DNA of 64,000 nt. Origin: DASRHT01 sp035293765. GTDB taxonomy: Bacteria > Chloroflexota > Ktedonobacteria > Ktedonobacterales > Ktedonobacteraceae. Where the stretch lies: the NCBI GenBank assembly GCA_035293765.1, contig DATGMF010000044.1, positions 1 to 64,000 on the forward strand, read 5' to 3'. Shown here piece by piece: positions 54,587 through 62,215 of the stretch; position 1 is the stretch's first letter, and each line of letters opens with the position of its first letter. A model generated the notes under the pieces. The model had not been told where the DNA came from, did not search any database, and was given only the letters and a program-made list of their open reading frames with translations. The position numbers were made by a program, and so were the translations under genes.

Positions 54587-55069
54587 TTAGAAGTGGGTGA
54601 GGCTTCTTGGCAAGCTGGTCAAACCCGTAATGCTGCACCCTCGTTGACGGATGGTGGAGATTTCTAGATCGAAGTTGTGTAGCTTGCTGCGTAAAGATGA
54701 GAGTGCGCGCCGGACCGGCCTGAGCTCTTGTTGCCATGTTCCACAGCTTAACGCCTCTTGCAAGCATTGGCGGCTGCGAGCGATAGAAGCGGGTGTAACA
54801 TTGTTCGTTGAAATGTAAGACAACAGCACTTCGTAAGGGCAGTAGTGGGGGAATGATTCTATGATCGGAATCATCATGCGCATCTCATTTGCGCTGAATT
54901 GTTGCTCCATGATTTGCTGCGGACCTTCAGCAAGCAGGGATAAAGTGCGTGTGCTAAGATTCAGAGCCAGCGTCTGATTTTGTGGTAGCAGGCCCTGTAA
55001 TCGAAAATGCGTGATTTTGGCCTCGGCCTCTCTGGGCCGTTTCATACGGAGAGTGAGTGTCTCTAACAT
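54587..55069 (-). CDS. Winged-helix transcriptional regulator, cluster-situated
   Basis: A 160-residue protein. The C-terminal ~90 residues fit an OmpR/PhoB-type winged helix: FSANEMRMMIPIIESFP (first helices), CPYEVLLSYISTNN, then the recognition and wing region RRALSSLRSKLHNFDLEIST with IRQRGCSITGL ending it. There is no receiver or sensor domain. It lies between two inverted copies of a ~78-bp promoter element that face the NRPS operon and the glycan operon, so it is the natural candidate to bind them. The 22-bp spaced AAAGT repeats in those elements suit side-by-side winged-helix binding. DNA binding is inferred. Confidence 0.72.
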   Translation of the reverse strand: MLETLTLRMKRPREAEAKITHFRLQGLLPQNQTLALNLSTRTLSLLAEGPQQIMEQQFSANEMRMMIPIIESFPHYCPYEVLLSYISTNNVTPASIARSRQCLQEALSCGTWQQELRPVRRALSSLRSKLHNFDLEISTIRQRGCSITGLTSLPRSLTHF

Positions 55070-55390
55070 AAAAATCCCCTATTGGCTTACCATTAATAAA
55101 GCATACGCAGAACAGAAAACACGTAATTGAAGTAGAGAGAGTCTAACTGAACAGTGAAATCTGTTGTAACCCCCACATATGCTATGCTACCATAGAAGTT
55201 AATCAATGTATAGTGCAGAATAAGGTAAAACAGGTGTTTTTAGGGAAAAAGATGGATCAGGTGATAAATATGTTTTGGAAAAAAGTCGCTATGTATCTCT
55301 GATTGATGCCTTTGATACGCAAATACCCCTATATGATGACCTAAATTTTGCGTACCTAGAATCTCATCGTATAATTACTTACTCTCTCAT
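55070..55390. other. Intergenic region, no gene seen
   Basis: This holds the promoter of the winged-helix regulator on the minus strand and AT-rich DNA. A short reading frame around 55275-55517 overlaps the conserved promoter element and is not considered a gene. Confidence 0.4.
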
Positions 55391-55469
55391 AAAGTCGGCT
55401 ATCAATTTCGACAAAGTTAGCTCTCAAACAGCGACTTTTATTTTCCCAGTTAGGTATACTTGTGCATGG
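55391..55469 (+). promoter_or_regulatory. Shared promoter element, glycan-operon copy
   Basis: A 79-bp element read rightward toward the aminotransferase gene, 139 bp before its ATG. AAAGT repeats are at 55391 and 55413 (22 bp apart), followed by the conserved CTCAAACAGCGA, a variable 9-bp stretch and AGGTATACTTGTGCATGG, with -10 TATACT at 55455-55460. It is an inverted copy of 54344-54421, with the 1-bp length difference in the variable stretch. The flanks beyond the element are not conserved. Confidence 0.8.
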
Positions 55470-55607
55470 TTAAGCAAACCTTATCAACATGACCCATGCT
55501 TTGTTAACATGTCTTAACAATGGTCATATGCATCAATATCCTTAACTTTGGGTAGGTGAAAGGGATAGCCGCCGCAGGCAATTTTGTGATGTAACGAGGT
55601 AACTTTT

Positions 55608-56747
55608 ATGATTCGTATAGCTCAACCGTTTATGGGAGCTGAAGAAGAGGAAGCTGCGCGGCAGGTTCTTGCGTCAGGCCAACTTGCTCAAGGTCCACAG
55701 GTTGCCACATTTGAACGACGGTTTGCGGAACTATGTCAGATGCGAGATGCGGTTGCGGTCTCTTCGGGAACGGCAGCCTTATATCTGGCTTTGCAGGCTC
55801 ATGGTATTGGGCTGGGCGACGAAGTGATTACCAGCGCTTTCAGTTTTGCCGCAACTGCTAATGCCATTCTTGCTGTTGGCGCAATGCCTGTTTTTGTTGA
55901 TATCGAGGCCGATACTTATACGCTTGATCCCGCGCAAGTTGAGGCGGCAATTACATCCCGCACCAGAGCTATTATGCCGGTCCACCTTTATGGACATCCT
56001 TGCTCTATGGCGCAATTGACGGCAATTGCAGAGGCTCATGCTCTTGTCATCATCGAGGATGCCTGTCAGGCCCATGCTGCAATGGTAGATGGCAGGCCGG
56101 TGGGAAGCTTCGGCACAGGCTGCTTTTCATTCTATGCCACCAAGAATATCACCACTGGCGAAGGTGGGATGATCACCACCAATGATCCTGTCATTGCTCA
56201 GAAGGCGAGGCTGCTGCGCAACCATGGGCAGCAAGCGCGCTATCAGCACACTATGCTGGCCTATAATATGCGTATGACCGAGCTCCAGGGAGCGCTCGGC
56301 GTCGTCCAGTTGCAGAAGCTGGAGTATCTCACGGCGCGGCGTAGCGCCAACGCTGCTTATTTGACGGAACATCTCAGAGGAGTTGTCCAGACGCCTGTTG
56401 TCCGTCCTGGCTGTAAGCATGTGTATCACCAATATACCATCCGAGTAGAGACAGGCCGTGATGAGTTGGCGGCCCACCTGCGCGCTTGCAATATTGAGAC
56501 CGCCGTTCACTATCCTCTCCCCATCTATCGTCAGCCGTTCTACCAGCAATCGCCGACGCTATTTCGTATAGCCGGAAATAGCGCCAGAAATAGCGGATGC
56601 CAGCGGTCTGCAAGTGACGAAACGCCGCCTGGTCTGCCGGTGACGGAGCGTGCCGTGCGAGAGGTACTATCGCTTCCTGTACACCCGGCGCTGCAAGAGG
56701 AAGAGCTCTCGGTGATTGCACGGGAGGTAGTTGCGGTATGCCGGTAA
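55608..56747 (+). CDS. DegT/DnrJ/EryC1 sugar aminotransferase (WbpE-like)
   Basis: A 379-residue PLP enzyme that aminates a keto-sugar nucleotide. It has SSGTAALYLAL (phosphate loop), EDACQAH (Asp contacting PLP) and SFYATKNITTGEGGM with the catalytic Lys. With the Gfo/Idh and UDP-sugar dehydrogenase genes that follow, it fits the 3-amination step of a WbpA-B-E route from UDP-GlcNAc. Residues ~317-340 are an odd polar stretch (AGNSARNSGC) encoded by a palindrome and direct repeats, absent from the second aminotransferase here. It overlaps the next gene by 10 bp. Confidence 0.87.
   Translation: MIRIAQPFMGAEEEEAARQVLASGQLAQGPQVATFERRFAELCQMRDAVAVSSGTAALYLALQAHGIGLGDEVITSAFSFAATANAILAVGAMPVFVDIEADTYTLDPAQVEAAITSRTRAIMPVHLYGHPCSMAQLTAIAEAHALVIIEDACQAHAAMVDGRPVGSFGTGCFSFYATKNITTGEGGMITTNDPVIAQKARLLRNHGQQARYQHTMLAYNMRMTELQGALGVVQLQKLEYLTARRSANAAYLTEHLRGVVQTPVVRPGCKHVYHQYTIRVETGRDELAAHLRACNIETAVHYPLPIYRQPFYQQSPTLFRIAGNSARNSGCQRSASDETPPGLPVTERAVREVLSLPVHPALQEEELSVIAREVVAVCR
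56557..56600. repeat. Palindrome and direct repeats inside the aminotransferase gene
   Basis: CGCTATTTC (56557-56565) and GAAATAGCG (56575-56583) form a perfect 9-bp inverted repeat. GAAATAGCG recurs 12 bp later, giving a direct repeat. The encoded segment has no counterpart in typical family members, so it may be a small insertion. Confidence 0.5.
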
Positions 56748-57817
56748 GAGTGGCGATCATTGGGGCAGGTTCTATGGGGATGAACCATCTCCGAGTTCTG
56801 AGGGACTTCGACGAAGAACGAGTACAGATTGTGGGCGTAGCGGAGCTTCATGAGCCTGCGCTCAAGCGAGCGGTCAGTCGCTTTCATGTTGCAAGCTATA
56901 CCGATTACCAACGTATGGTTGAAGGGCTACGGCCTGATCTTGTGGCTATCGTCGTGCCTACCCATCTGCATTATGAGGCGGCAGCGTTCGTGCTTGAACT
57001 GGGTATTGATGTGCTGATAGAAAAGCCTATGACGCGTACAGTTGAAGAGGCGTCAGCTTTGATCCAGCTTGCTCATCGACGTGGCGCCAGGATCGCGGTT
57101 GGTCATGTAGAGCGTTTCAACCCTGCTATCGTCGAACTCAAGCAGCAGATACTCAGCGGCAATCTGGGGCAGATGTATCACATGCTTGCTCGCCGCATTG
57201 GACCTTTCCCCCCTCGTATTCGCGATGTTGGTGTCACCCTGGATCTTGCTTCCCACGATATCGACATCATGCGTTATCTCACCAATGCAGATATCGAGCA
57301 CCTTTACGCCCAGACGCAACGCCGCGTACACAGCACCCATGAAGATTTGCTCCTGGGTTTCCTCCGTTTTACCAACGGGGCAATTGGGGTGCTGGATGTC
57401 AACTGGTTGACGCCGACCAAAGTGCGCGAACTGAGCATCACCGGGGAAAAAGGGATGTACGTCGTCAATTACCTGACGCAGGACGTTTATTTTTACGAAA
57501 ACGACTATACTGTCACATCATGGGATGCCCTGCGTTCCCTCACAGGGGTGAGCGAAGGAACCATGATGCGCCTGAAAATACAAAAGGCGGAGCCCCTGCG
57601 TCTGGAGTATGAAGATATTCTTGCTGCCATTGAGAATGATACATTGCCAACGGTCTCTGGAGAAGACGGTCTGGCTGTTTTACAGGTGGTGCAGCAACTT
57701 ACACAGTCGCAACATGGGAGCGCTACTGATGCACACGTTAACCTGCCTGCGCCTGCTTTTGTCGCGACTTCAAATGCTCAAAATAAAAAGGTAGATAACA
57801 AACATGCCGCTAATTGA
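56738..57817 (+). CDS. Gfo/Idh/MocA oxidoreductase (WbpB-like)
   Basis: A 359-residue NAD(P)-dependent sugar oxidoreductase. The N-terminal Rossmann motif is VAIIGAGSMGMNHL, followed by the family block LIEKPMTRTVEEA (Lys in EKP) near residue 93, GHVERFNPA and the catalytic-region SHDIDIMRYL (His-Asp). In the WbpA-B-E pathway this enzyme oxidises C3 of UDP-GlcNAcA before amination. It overlaps both neighbours (10 and 14 bp), showing tight operon packing. Confidence 0.88.
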   Translation: MPVRVAIIGAGSMGMNHLRVLRDFDEERVQIVGVAELHEPALKRAVSRFHVASYTDYQRMVEGLRPDLVAIVVPTHLHYEAAAFVLELGIDVLIEKPMTRTVEEASALIQLAHRRGARIAVGHVERFNPAIVELKQQILSGNLGQMYHMLARRIGPFPPRIRDVGVTLDLASHDIDIMRYLTNADIEHLYAQTQRRVHSTHEDLLLGFLRFTNGAIGVLDVNWLTPTKVRELSITGEKGMYVVNYLTQDVYFYENDYTVTSWDALRSLTGVSEGTMMRLKIQKAEPLRLEYEDILAAIENDTLPTVSGEDGLAVLQVVQQLTQSQHGSATDAHVNLPAPAFVATSNAQNKKVDNKHAAN

Positions 57818-59204
57818 TGAAGATGCCAATACTATCTCTAAAAACGCCGTGGTGGCCGTTGTTGGTCTGGGAAAGGTTGGCCTGCCCCTGGCTGTTCAGT
57901 ATGCTCAACACGGTCATCGTGTCATCGGCTGTGATACTAATCCGCAGGTTGTCTCGACAGTCAATAAGGGCAAATCGCATATCGTTGAAGAGCCGTTGCT
58001 CGAAGAAGGCGTTGCGGATATGGTAGCACGGGGACGCTTATCAGCTACATCTGATACGACTGAGGCGGTGCGCCAGGCTCGCATCGTTGTCGTTATCGTT
58101 CCTGTAGCCGTGAATGCCCAACATGAAATTGTTTTCGATACTATAGATCGCGCCACCGCAGCTATCGGAGCTGGATTGCAGCCTGGCACTCTGGTAATCT
58201 ATGAAACCACGTTACCGGTTGGCGCCACCTCTGGACGCCTGGCCCGCCTGCTCGAACGGCATTCGCAACTTACAGCCGGGCGAAACTTCTTGCTCGCCTT
58301 CAGCCCTGAACGCGTCTCCTCCGGTGCTATTTTCCGCGACCTGCGTATTTATCCAAAAGTGGTTGGTGGCATTGATGAACGGAGCACTGCTGCCGCCGTC
58401 GCATTTTATCGCTCAGTGCTTGATGCCGAAATCATTACGATGGCCTCAGCCGATGATGCCGAATTTGTCAAGCTGATTGAAACCACCTATCGCGATGTCA
58501 ATATCGCGCTGGCTAACGAGTTTGCACGTTACGCCGATGCGCACGGGCTTGATACTATGGCTGCTATTGCCGCCGCTAACTCTCAGCCGTATTCGCATAT
58601 TCACACGCCGGGCGTCGGCGTCGGGGGCCATTGCATTCCGGTCTATCCTTATTTCTTGCTGACCGGCGATCTCTCGCAACCCGTACTGACCTTGCCGCGT
58701 TCCGCTCGCGCTATCAACGATGCTATGGCAGACTATGCGGTGCAGCGAGTAGAGGCGATCACAGGCTCATTAGCGGGGCGATCTGTCCTGATACTTGGCG
58801 TAGCCTATCGCGGTGATGTGCGTGAAACCGCTTTTACTAGTGCGCGTCTGCTCCAGGATGCGCTCCTGGCTCGTGGAGCAAGGGTGTACGTTGATGATCC
58901 TCTGTTTGGAGAGTCGGAACTCCTGGCTCAAGGCTATATCCCTTTCGGACGCGATAAATCTAGTCCCTACGGACGCGATCAGTCGGGTTCCCACGAAGCA
59001 AGAGAGGAGATCTGCGCTATTATTCTGCAGGCCAATCATCGGGCCTATCAGTCGTTTGACTTTAGCCAGTTTCCACAGTGCAAAGTTGTGCTTGATGGTC
59101 GCATGGCACTCGACCGTCAAAAAATTGAGGCGTTAGGCATGCGCTACGTCTGTATCGGGAGACCGGACATAGATGGTTCGGTTGTTCATGGAGGAGAAAA
59201 GTAG
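57804..59204 (+). CDS. UDP-sugar 6-dehydrogenase (WbpA/WecC-like)
   Basis: A 466-residue UDP-N-acetylhexosamine dehydrogenase, making the uronic acid with two NAD+. It has VAVVGLGKVGLPLAVQYA (NAD site), YETTLPVGAT, SPERVSSG, a Lys in FVKLIETTYRDVNIALANE, and the catalytic Cys in GVGVGGHCIPVYPY. The C-terminal domain has ILGVAYRGDVRETAFTSA. Residues ~381-398 (FGRDKSSPYGRDQSGSHE) are a repeat-derived insertion encoded by two palindromic elements. It overlaps the upstream gene by 14 bp and the downstream gene by 1 bp. Confidence 0.9.
   Translation: MPLIDEDANTISKNAVVAVVGLGKVGLPLAVQYAQHGHRVIGCDTNPQVVSTVNKGKSHIVEEPLLEEGVADMVARGRLSATSDTTEAVRQARIVVVIVPVAVNAQHEIVFDTIDRATAAIGAGLQPGTLVIYETTLPVGATSGRLARLLERHSQLTAGRNFLLAFSPERVSSGAIFRDLRIYPKVVGGIDERSTAAAVAFYRSVLDAEIITMASADDAEFVKLIETTYRDVNIALANEFARYADAHGLDTMAAIAAANSQPYSHIHTPGVGVGGHCIPVYPYFLLTGDLSQPVLTLPRSARAINDAMADYAVQRVEAITGSLAGRSVLILGVAYRGDVRETAFTSARLLQDALLARGARVYVDDPLFGESELLAQGYIPFGRDKSSPYGRDQSGSHEAREEICAIILQANHRAYQSFDFSQFPQCKVVLDGRMALDRQKIEALGMRYVCIGRPDIDGSVVHGGEK
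58946..58993. repeat. Two palindromic elements inserted in frame in the dehydrogenase gene
   Basis: Copy one (58946-58968) and copy two (about 58970-58993) both start CGGACGCGAT and end in variants of GTCCC. They resemble the intergenic copy at 60251-60275. Together they encode GRDKSSPYGRDQSG, which interrupts the C-terminal UDP-binding domain between conserved blocks without breaking the frame. Confidence 0.65.
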
Positions 59205-60253
59205 TGCGGTTGGCATCTATTGTAGGCGCTCGTCCTCAATTTATTAAGCTCGCACCTGTTAGCCGGGCGCTGCGGGAACGGCACGAAGAGATTATCGTTC
59301 ATACAGGACAGCATTACGATTATCGTCTGTCGTCCCTGTTCTTTGATGAACTGGCTATTCCTGCGCCGGACTATCACCTTGAGATCGGCTCCGGGCTGCA
59401 TGGCGCGCAAACAGGCCAGATGCTCGCTGCTGTGGAGCAGGTGCTGATCAAAGCAGCGCCGGACCGCGTGATCGTTTTCGGCGATACCAATTCCACGCTC
59501 GCAGGAGCGTTAGCGGCGGCCAAGCTCCATATCCCTATTGCCCATGTCGAAGCCGGGCTACGCAGCTTTAATCGTGCCATGCCGGAAGAGATCAATCGCG
59601 TCCTGACCGACCATCTCTCCGACCGCCTGTTCTGTCCCACTAAAACAGCGTATAAACATGCCAGAAGCGAAGGTATCACTCAGGGCGTGGAGGTCGTCGG
59701 AGATGTCATGTACGATTTGCTCCTGCAAACGCAGGCAAAGATTAGCAGTCGCGCTCAGCAATTGTTGACAAAGCTTGATGTAGCGCCACAAGCGTACGCG
59801 CTCGCAACCGTACATCGGCCCGTCAATACTGACGATCCCGCCGCAATGCGCGAGATCGCTCATGCACTGAACAATCTCTCTATGCCTGTAATTTTTCCCG
59901 TTCACCCGCGCGCACAGAAATTTTTGCGGCAATATGGTATTGAGTGGGGAAAGCAGGTCCATTGTATTGAACCTGTGGGCTATATCGATATGCTGGCGCT
60001 TGAGCAGGGGGCCTATCGTGTCCTGACCGACTCCGGGGGCGTACAGAAGGAGGCATTTCTATTGGGCGTACCCTGCATTACGTTGCGTGAAGAGACGGAA
60101 TGGACCGAAACCGTTGAGACCGGCTGGAATATCCTGACGGGCATACAGAGCCAGCGTATTATCGCGGCTTTTAACCGGCCCACGCCAGGACCCGTGGCGG
60201 AGAACCCCTATGGCAAAGGGGATGCCGCGATACGTATCGCACAATCCCTGTAG
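59204..60253 (+). CDS. UDP-GlcNAc 2-epimerase family (WecB/WbpI-like)
   Basis: A 349-residue non-hydrolysing epimerase. Signature blocks are GARPQFIKLAPVSRAL (N-terminus), TGQHYDYRLS, FGDTNSTLAGALAA, AHVEAGLRSFNRAMPEEINR (catalytic Asp/Glu region) and SGGVQKEAFLLGVP. It inverts C2 of a UDP-sugar. Following WbpA/B/E-like genes, its likely role is the WbpI step giving a ManNAc3NAcA-type uronic acid. GTG start at 59204 overlaps the previous stop by one base; no ATG fits better. Confidence 0.9.
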   Translation: MRLASIVGARPQFIKLAPVSRALRERHEEIIVHTGQHYDYRLSSLFFDELAIPAPDYHLEIGSGLHGAQTGQMLAAVEQVLIKAAPDRVIVFGDTNSTLAGALAAAKLHIPIAHVEAGLRSFNRAMPEEINRVLTDHLSDRLFCPTKTAYKHARSEGITQGVEVVGDVMYDLLLQTQAKISSRAQQLLTKLDVAPQAYALATVHRPVNTDDPAAMREIAHALNNLSMPVIFPVHPRAQKFLRQYGIEWGKQVHCIEPVGYIDMLALEQGAYRVLTDSGGVQKEAFLLGVPCITLREETEWTETVETGWNILTGIQSQRIIAAFNRPTPGPVAENPYGKGDAAIRIAQSL

Positions 60254-60275
60254 GGACCCGATTGATCGCGTCCTA
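60251..60275. repeat. Intergenic palindromic element, GGGACGCGAT family
   Basis: TAGGGACCCGAT and ATCGCGTCCTA pair as an imperfect palindrome right after the epimerase stop. It shares its half site with the two elements inside the upstream dehydrogenase gene, so a family of mobile or recombining palindromes is present. Confidence 0.6.
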
Positions 60276-60295
60276 TGAGAGAAAGACAGAGAGCA

Positions 60296-61546
60296 ATGGC
60301 ACATATTCTTTTCGTTACTCCTTACTACCCGCCAGAGAAGGGAGCTCCAATGGTACGCATCAGCGAGACGGCAAAAATGCTGGTCAAACGTGGATATCAG
60401 GTGACGGTTCTGACCACCTTTCCCAACTATCCGACCGGCATTGTCCCCGCTGAATATCATGGACGTCTGCGCTGGCAGGAGCAAAAAGAAGATGTGCGCA
60501 TTGTGCGCGTATGGAGCTATATTCGACCAAATAAAGGATTTCTGCTCCGCGTGCTGGCTCAGCTTTCTTTTGGCTGCCTGGCTCCTTTCCTGGGAAGAAA
60601 AGCCATTGCTCGTCCAGATCTCATCATTGTCGAATCTCCCCCTCTCTTTGATGCCATCGCGGGACGCCTGCTGGCGTGGTACTATCGCTGTCCCTTTATA
60701 TTTACTGTTGCCGATCTATGGCCCGAGTCTGCCGTCCAGCTAGGTATGCTACGCAATCGCTTATTGATTCGCATGGCTGAGTGGCTGGAATGGTCAACCT
60801 ATCGCAAGGCAGGAGCGGTCTGGGCCGTAACGGAAGGGATTCGTGACACGCTACTCCAGAAAGGGCTCGCTCCCGAGCGCGTTTTTTTGCTCACCAATGG
60901 CGTGGATACCACAACGTTCCGCCCGCTTCCGAAAGCGGAGGCGCGTACCGAGCTTGGCTGGGATGATCGCTTCACCATCGTGTACGCGGGCACTCATGGC
61001 CTGGCGCACGGGTTGGAGCGTGTGTTAGATGCAGCCGAGCGCATGACCGCTCTTTCTGATATACGGATCGTGTTCGTAGGTGATGGGGCAACCAGAAACG
61101 AGCTGATAGCAGATGCGCGCAGGCGCAACCTGACGAACGTGACGTTTCTCGATCCTCTGCCTCATGACCGCATGCCCCTTCTGCTTTCCGCCTCCGACGC
61201 CTGCCTGGTGCCTTTGCGCCGTTTACCTCTATTTGAGGGCGCATTACCGTCGAAAATGTATGAAATTATGGCTTGCGCCCGTCCCATTCTGCTGGGGGCA
61301 GATGGGGAGGCGCGCCGCCTTGTAGAGAAGGAGGCTGGCGCAGCTCACTACTTTGAGCCGGAGAACGCCGATGCTCTTGTGTCGGCGATCATCTATCTGC
61401 GTGCGCATCCTGCTTATGTTGAAGAGTTGGGAAGGCGAGGCCGTGCCTTTGTCGAAGCCCGCTTTGATCGCGGCCTGCTGACTGCTAAACTTGAAGGCTA
61501 TATTGCTAGACTGCTTGTAGGGGCAGTGCCTTGCGCCCGCCCGTAG
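60296..61546 (+). CDS. Family 4 glycosyltransferase (WcaI/WbuB-like)
   Basis: A 416-residue GT-B enzyme. ATG 60296 (MAHILFVTPYYPPEKG) is chosen because the earlier ATG at 60275 overlaps a palindromic repeat and has no ribosome binding site. The acceptor domain has GAPMVRISETAKML; the donor domain has FTIVYAGTHGLAHG and the GT4 block EGALPSKMYEIMACARPI with the catalytic Glu. It adds an amino-sugar to a lipid-linked chain on the cytoplasmic side. The last residues and stop codon lie in a GC-rich hairpin. Confidence 0.9.
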   Translation: MAHILFVTPYYPPEKGAPMVRISETAKMLVKRGYQVTVLTTFPNYPTGIVPAEYHGRLRWQEQKEDVRIVRVWSYIRPNKGFLLRVLAQLSFGCLAPFLGRKAIARPDLIIVESPPLFDAIAGRLLAWYYRCPFIFTVADLWPESAVQLGMLRNRLLIRMAEWLEWSTYRKAGAVWAVTEGIRDTLLQKGLAPERVFLLTNGVDTTTFRPLPKAEARTELGWDDRFTIVYAGTHGLAHGLERVLDAAERMTALSDIRIVFVGDGATRNELIADARRRNLTNVTFLDPLPHDRMPLLLSASDACLVPLRRLPLFEGALPSKMYEIMACARPILLGADGEARRLVEKEAGAAHYFEPENADALVSAIIYLRAHPAYVEELGRRGRAFVEARFDRGLLTAKLEGYIARLLVGAVPCARP

Positions 61547-61563
61547 ACGTGCTGGGCAGGCGC
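61533..61563. repeat. GC-rich hairpin over the glycosyltransferase stop codon
   Basis: GCGCCCGCCC (61533-61542) pairs with GGGCAGGCGC (61554-61563), one mismatch, with the TAG stop in the loop. It may be a REP-like element that set the current C-terminus of the protein. Confidence 0.5.
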
Positions 61564-61582
61564 GGAAGGGAAAAGCCATATT

Positions 61583-62215
61583 ATGCATACGAAGGTTGAA
61601 TATCATTACCTGTCTATACGTTTATCGCAGTTCTATCTCATCTGGCGCGCCATGATGGATGTTACCTTTGGGCTTGGGGGGCTCATCTTCATATGCTGCA
61701 TCTTACCTTTCCTAGCTCTGCTCATTTATCTTGATTCACCCGGACCCATATTTTATACGCAGGAGCGGGTGGGGTATAAGGGGCGAAAGTTTACCGTTTA
61801 TAAGTTCCGTTCTATGACCAATGGGGCTGAACGGAGAGGGCAGGCAATATGGGCGGTCAAAGGCGATCCTCGTGTCACAAGAATTGGCCGTTTCTTACGC
61901 GCTTCCCATCTCGACGAACTGCCGCAGGTGCTTAATATCCTGCGCGGCGAGATGAGCCTGATCGGCCCTCGCCCGGAGCGGCCCGAGTATGCTGCCGAAC
62001 TAGAGGCCATCAACCCTTTATATCGTCAGCGCCTCTCGATCAAGCCCGGACTCACCGGCTGGGCACAGGTGAACTATGGCTATGGGGCCACGAGTAAAGA
62101 TGAGTTAGAAAAGCTAGAGTTTGACCTCTACTACATACAATACCAGTCGTTTCTTCTTGATATTCGCATACTTTTGAGAACTGTCAGAGAGGTGGTGCTT
62201 TGTCATGGAATCTAG
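61583..62215 (+). CDS. Initiating sugar-phosphate transferase (PglC/WecP-type)
   Basis: A 210-residue polyprenyl-phosphate sugar-1-phosphotransferase of the short bacterial type. One membrane segment (GLGGLIFICCILPFLALLIY, residues ~29-48) is followed by the catalytic domain: VGYKGRKFTVYKFRSM, then RFLRASHLDELPQVLNILRG with the Asp-Glu pair, and SLIGPRPERPEY. It links a sugar-1-phosphate to undecaprenyl phosphate, starting glycan assembly on the inner face of the membrane. PglC-like enzymes often use UDP-diNAc-bacillosamine, consistent with the aminotransferase and dehydratase genes that follow. It overlaps the next gene by 11 bp. Confidence 0.92.
   Translation: MHTKVEYHYLSIRLSQFYLIWRAMMDVTFGLGGLIFICCILPFLALLIYLDSPGPIFYTQERVGYKGRKFTVYKFRSMTNGAERRGQAIWAVKGDPRVTRIGRFLRASHLDELPQVLNILRGEMSLIGPRPERPEYAAELEAINPLYRQRLSIKPGLTGWAQVNYGYGATSKDELEKLEFDLYYIQYQSFLLDIRILLRTVREVVLCHGI

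Noticed and set aside
55275..55517. 80-codon reading frame upstream of the first aminotransferase
   Set aside because: It overlaps the conserved promoter element, lacks a ribosome binding site and shows no protein-like pattern.
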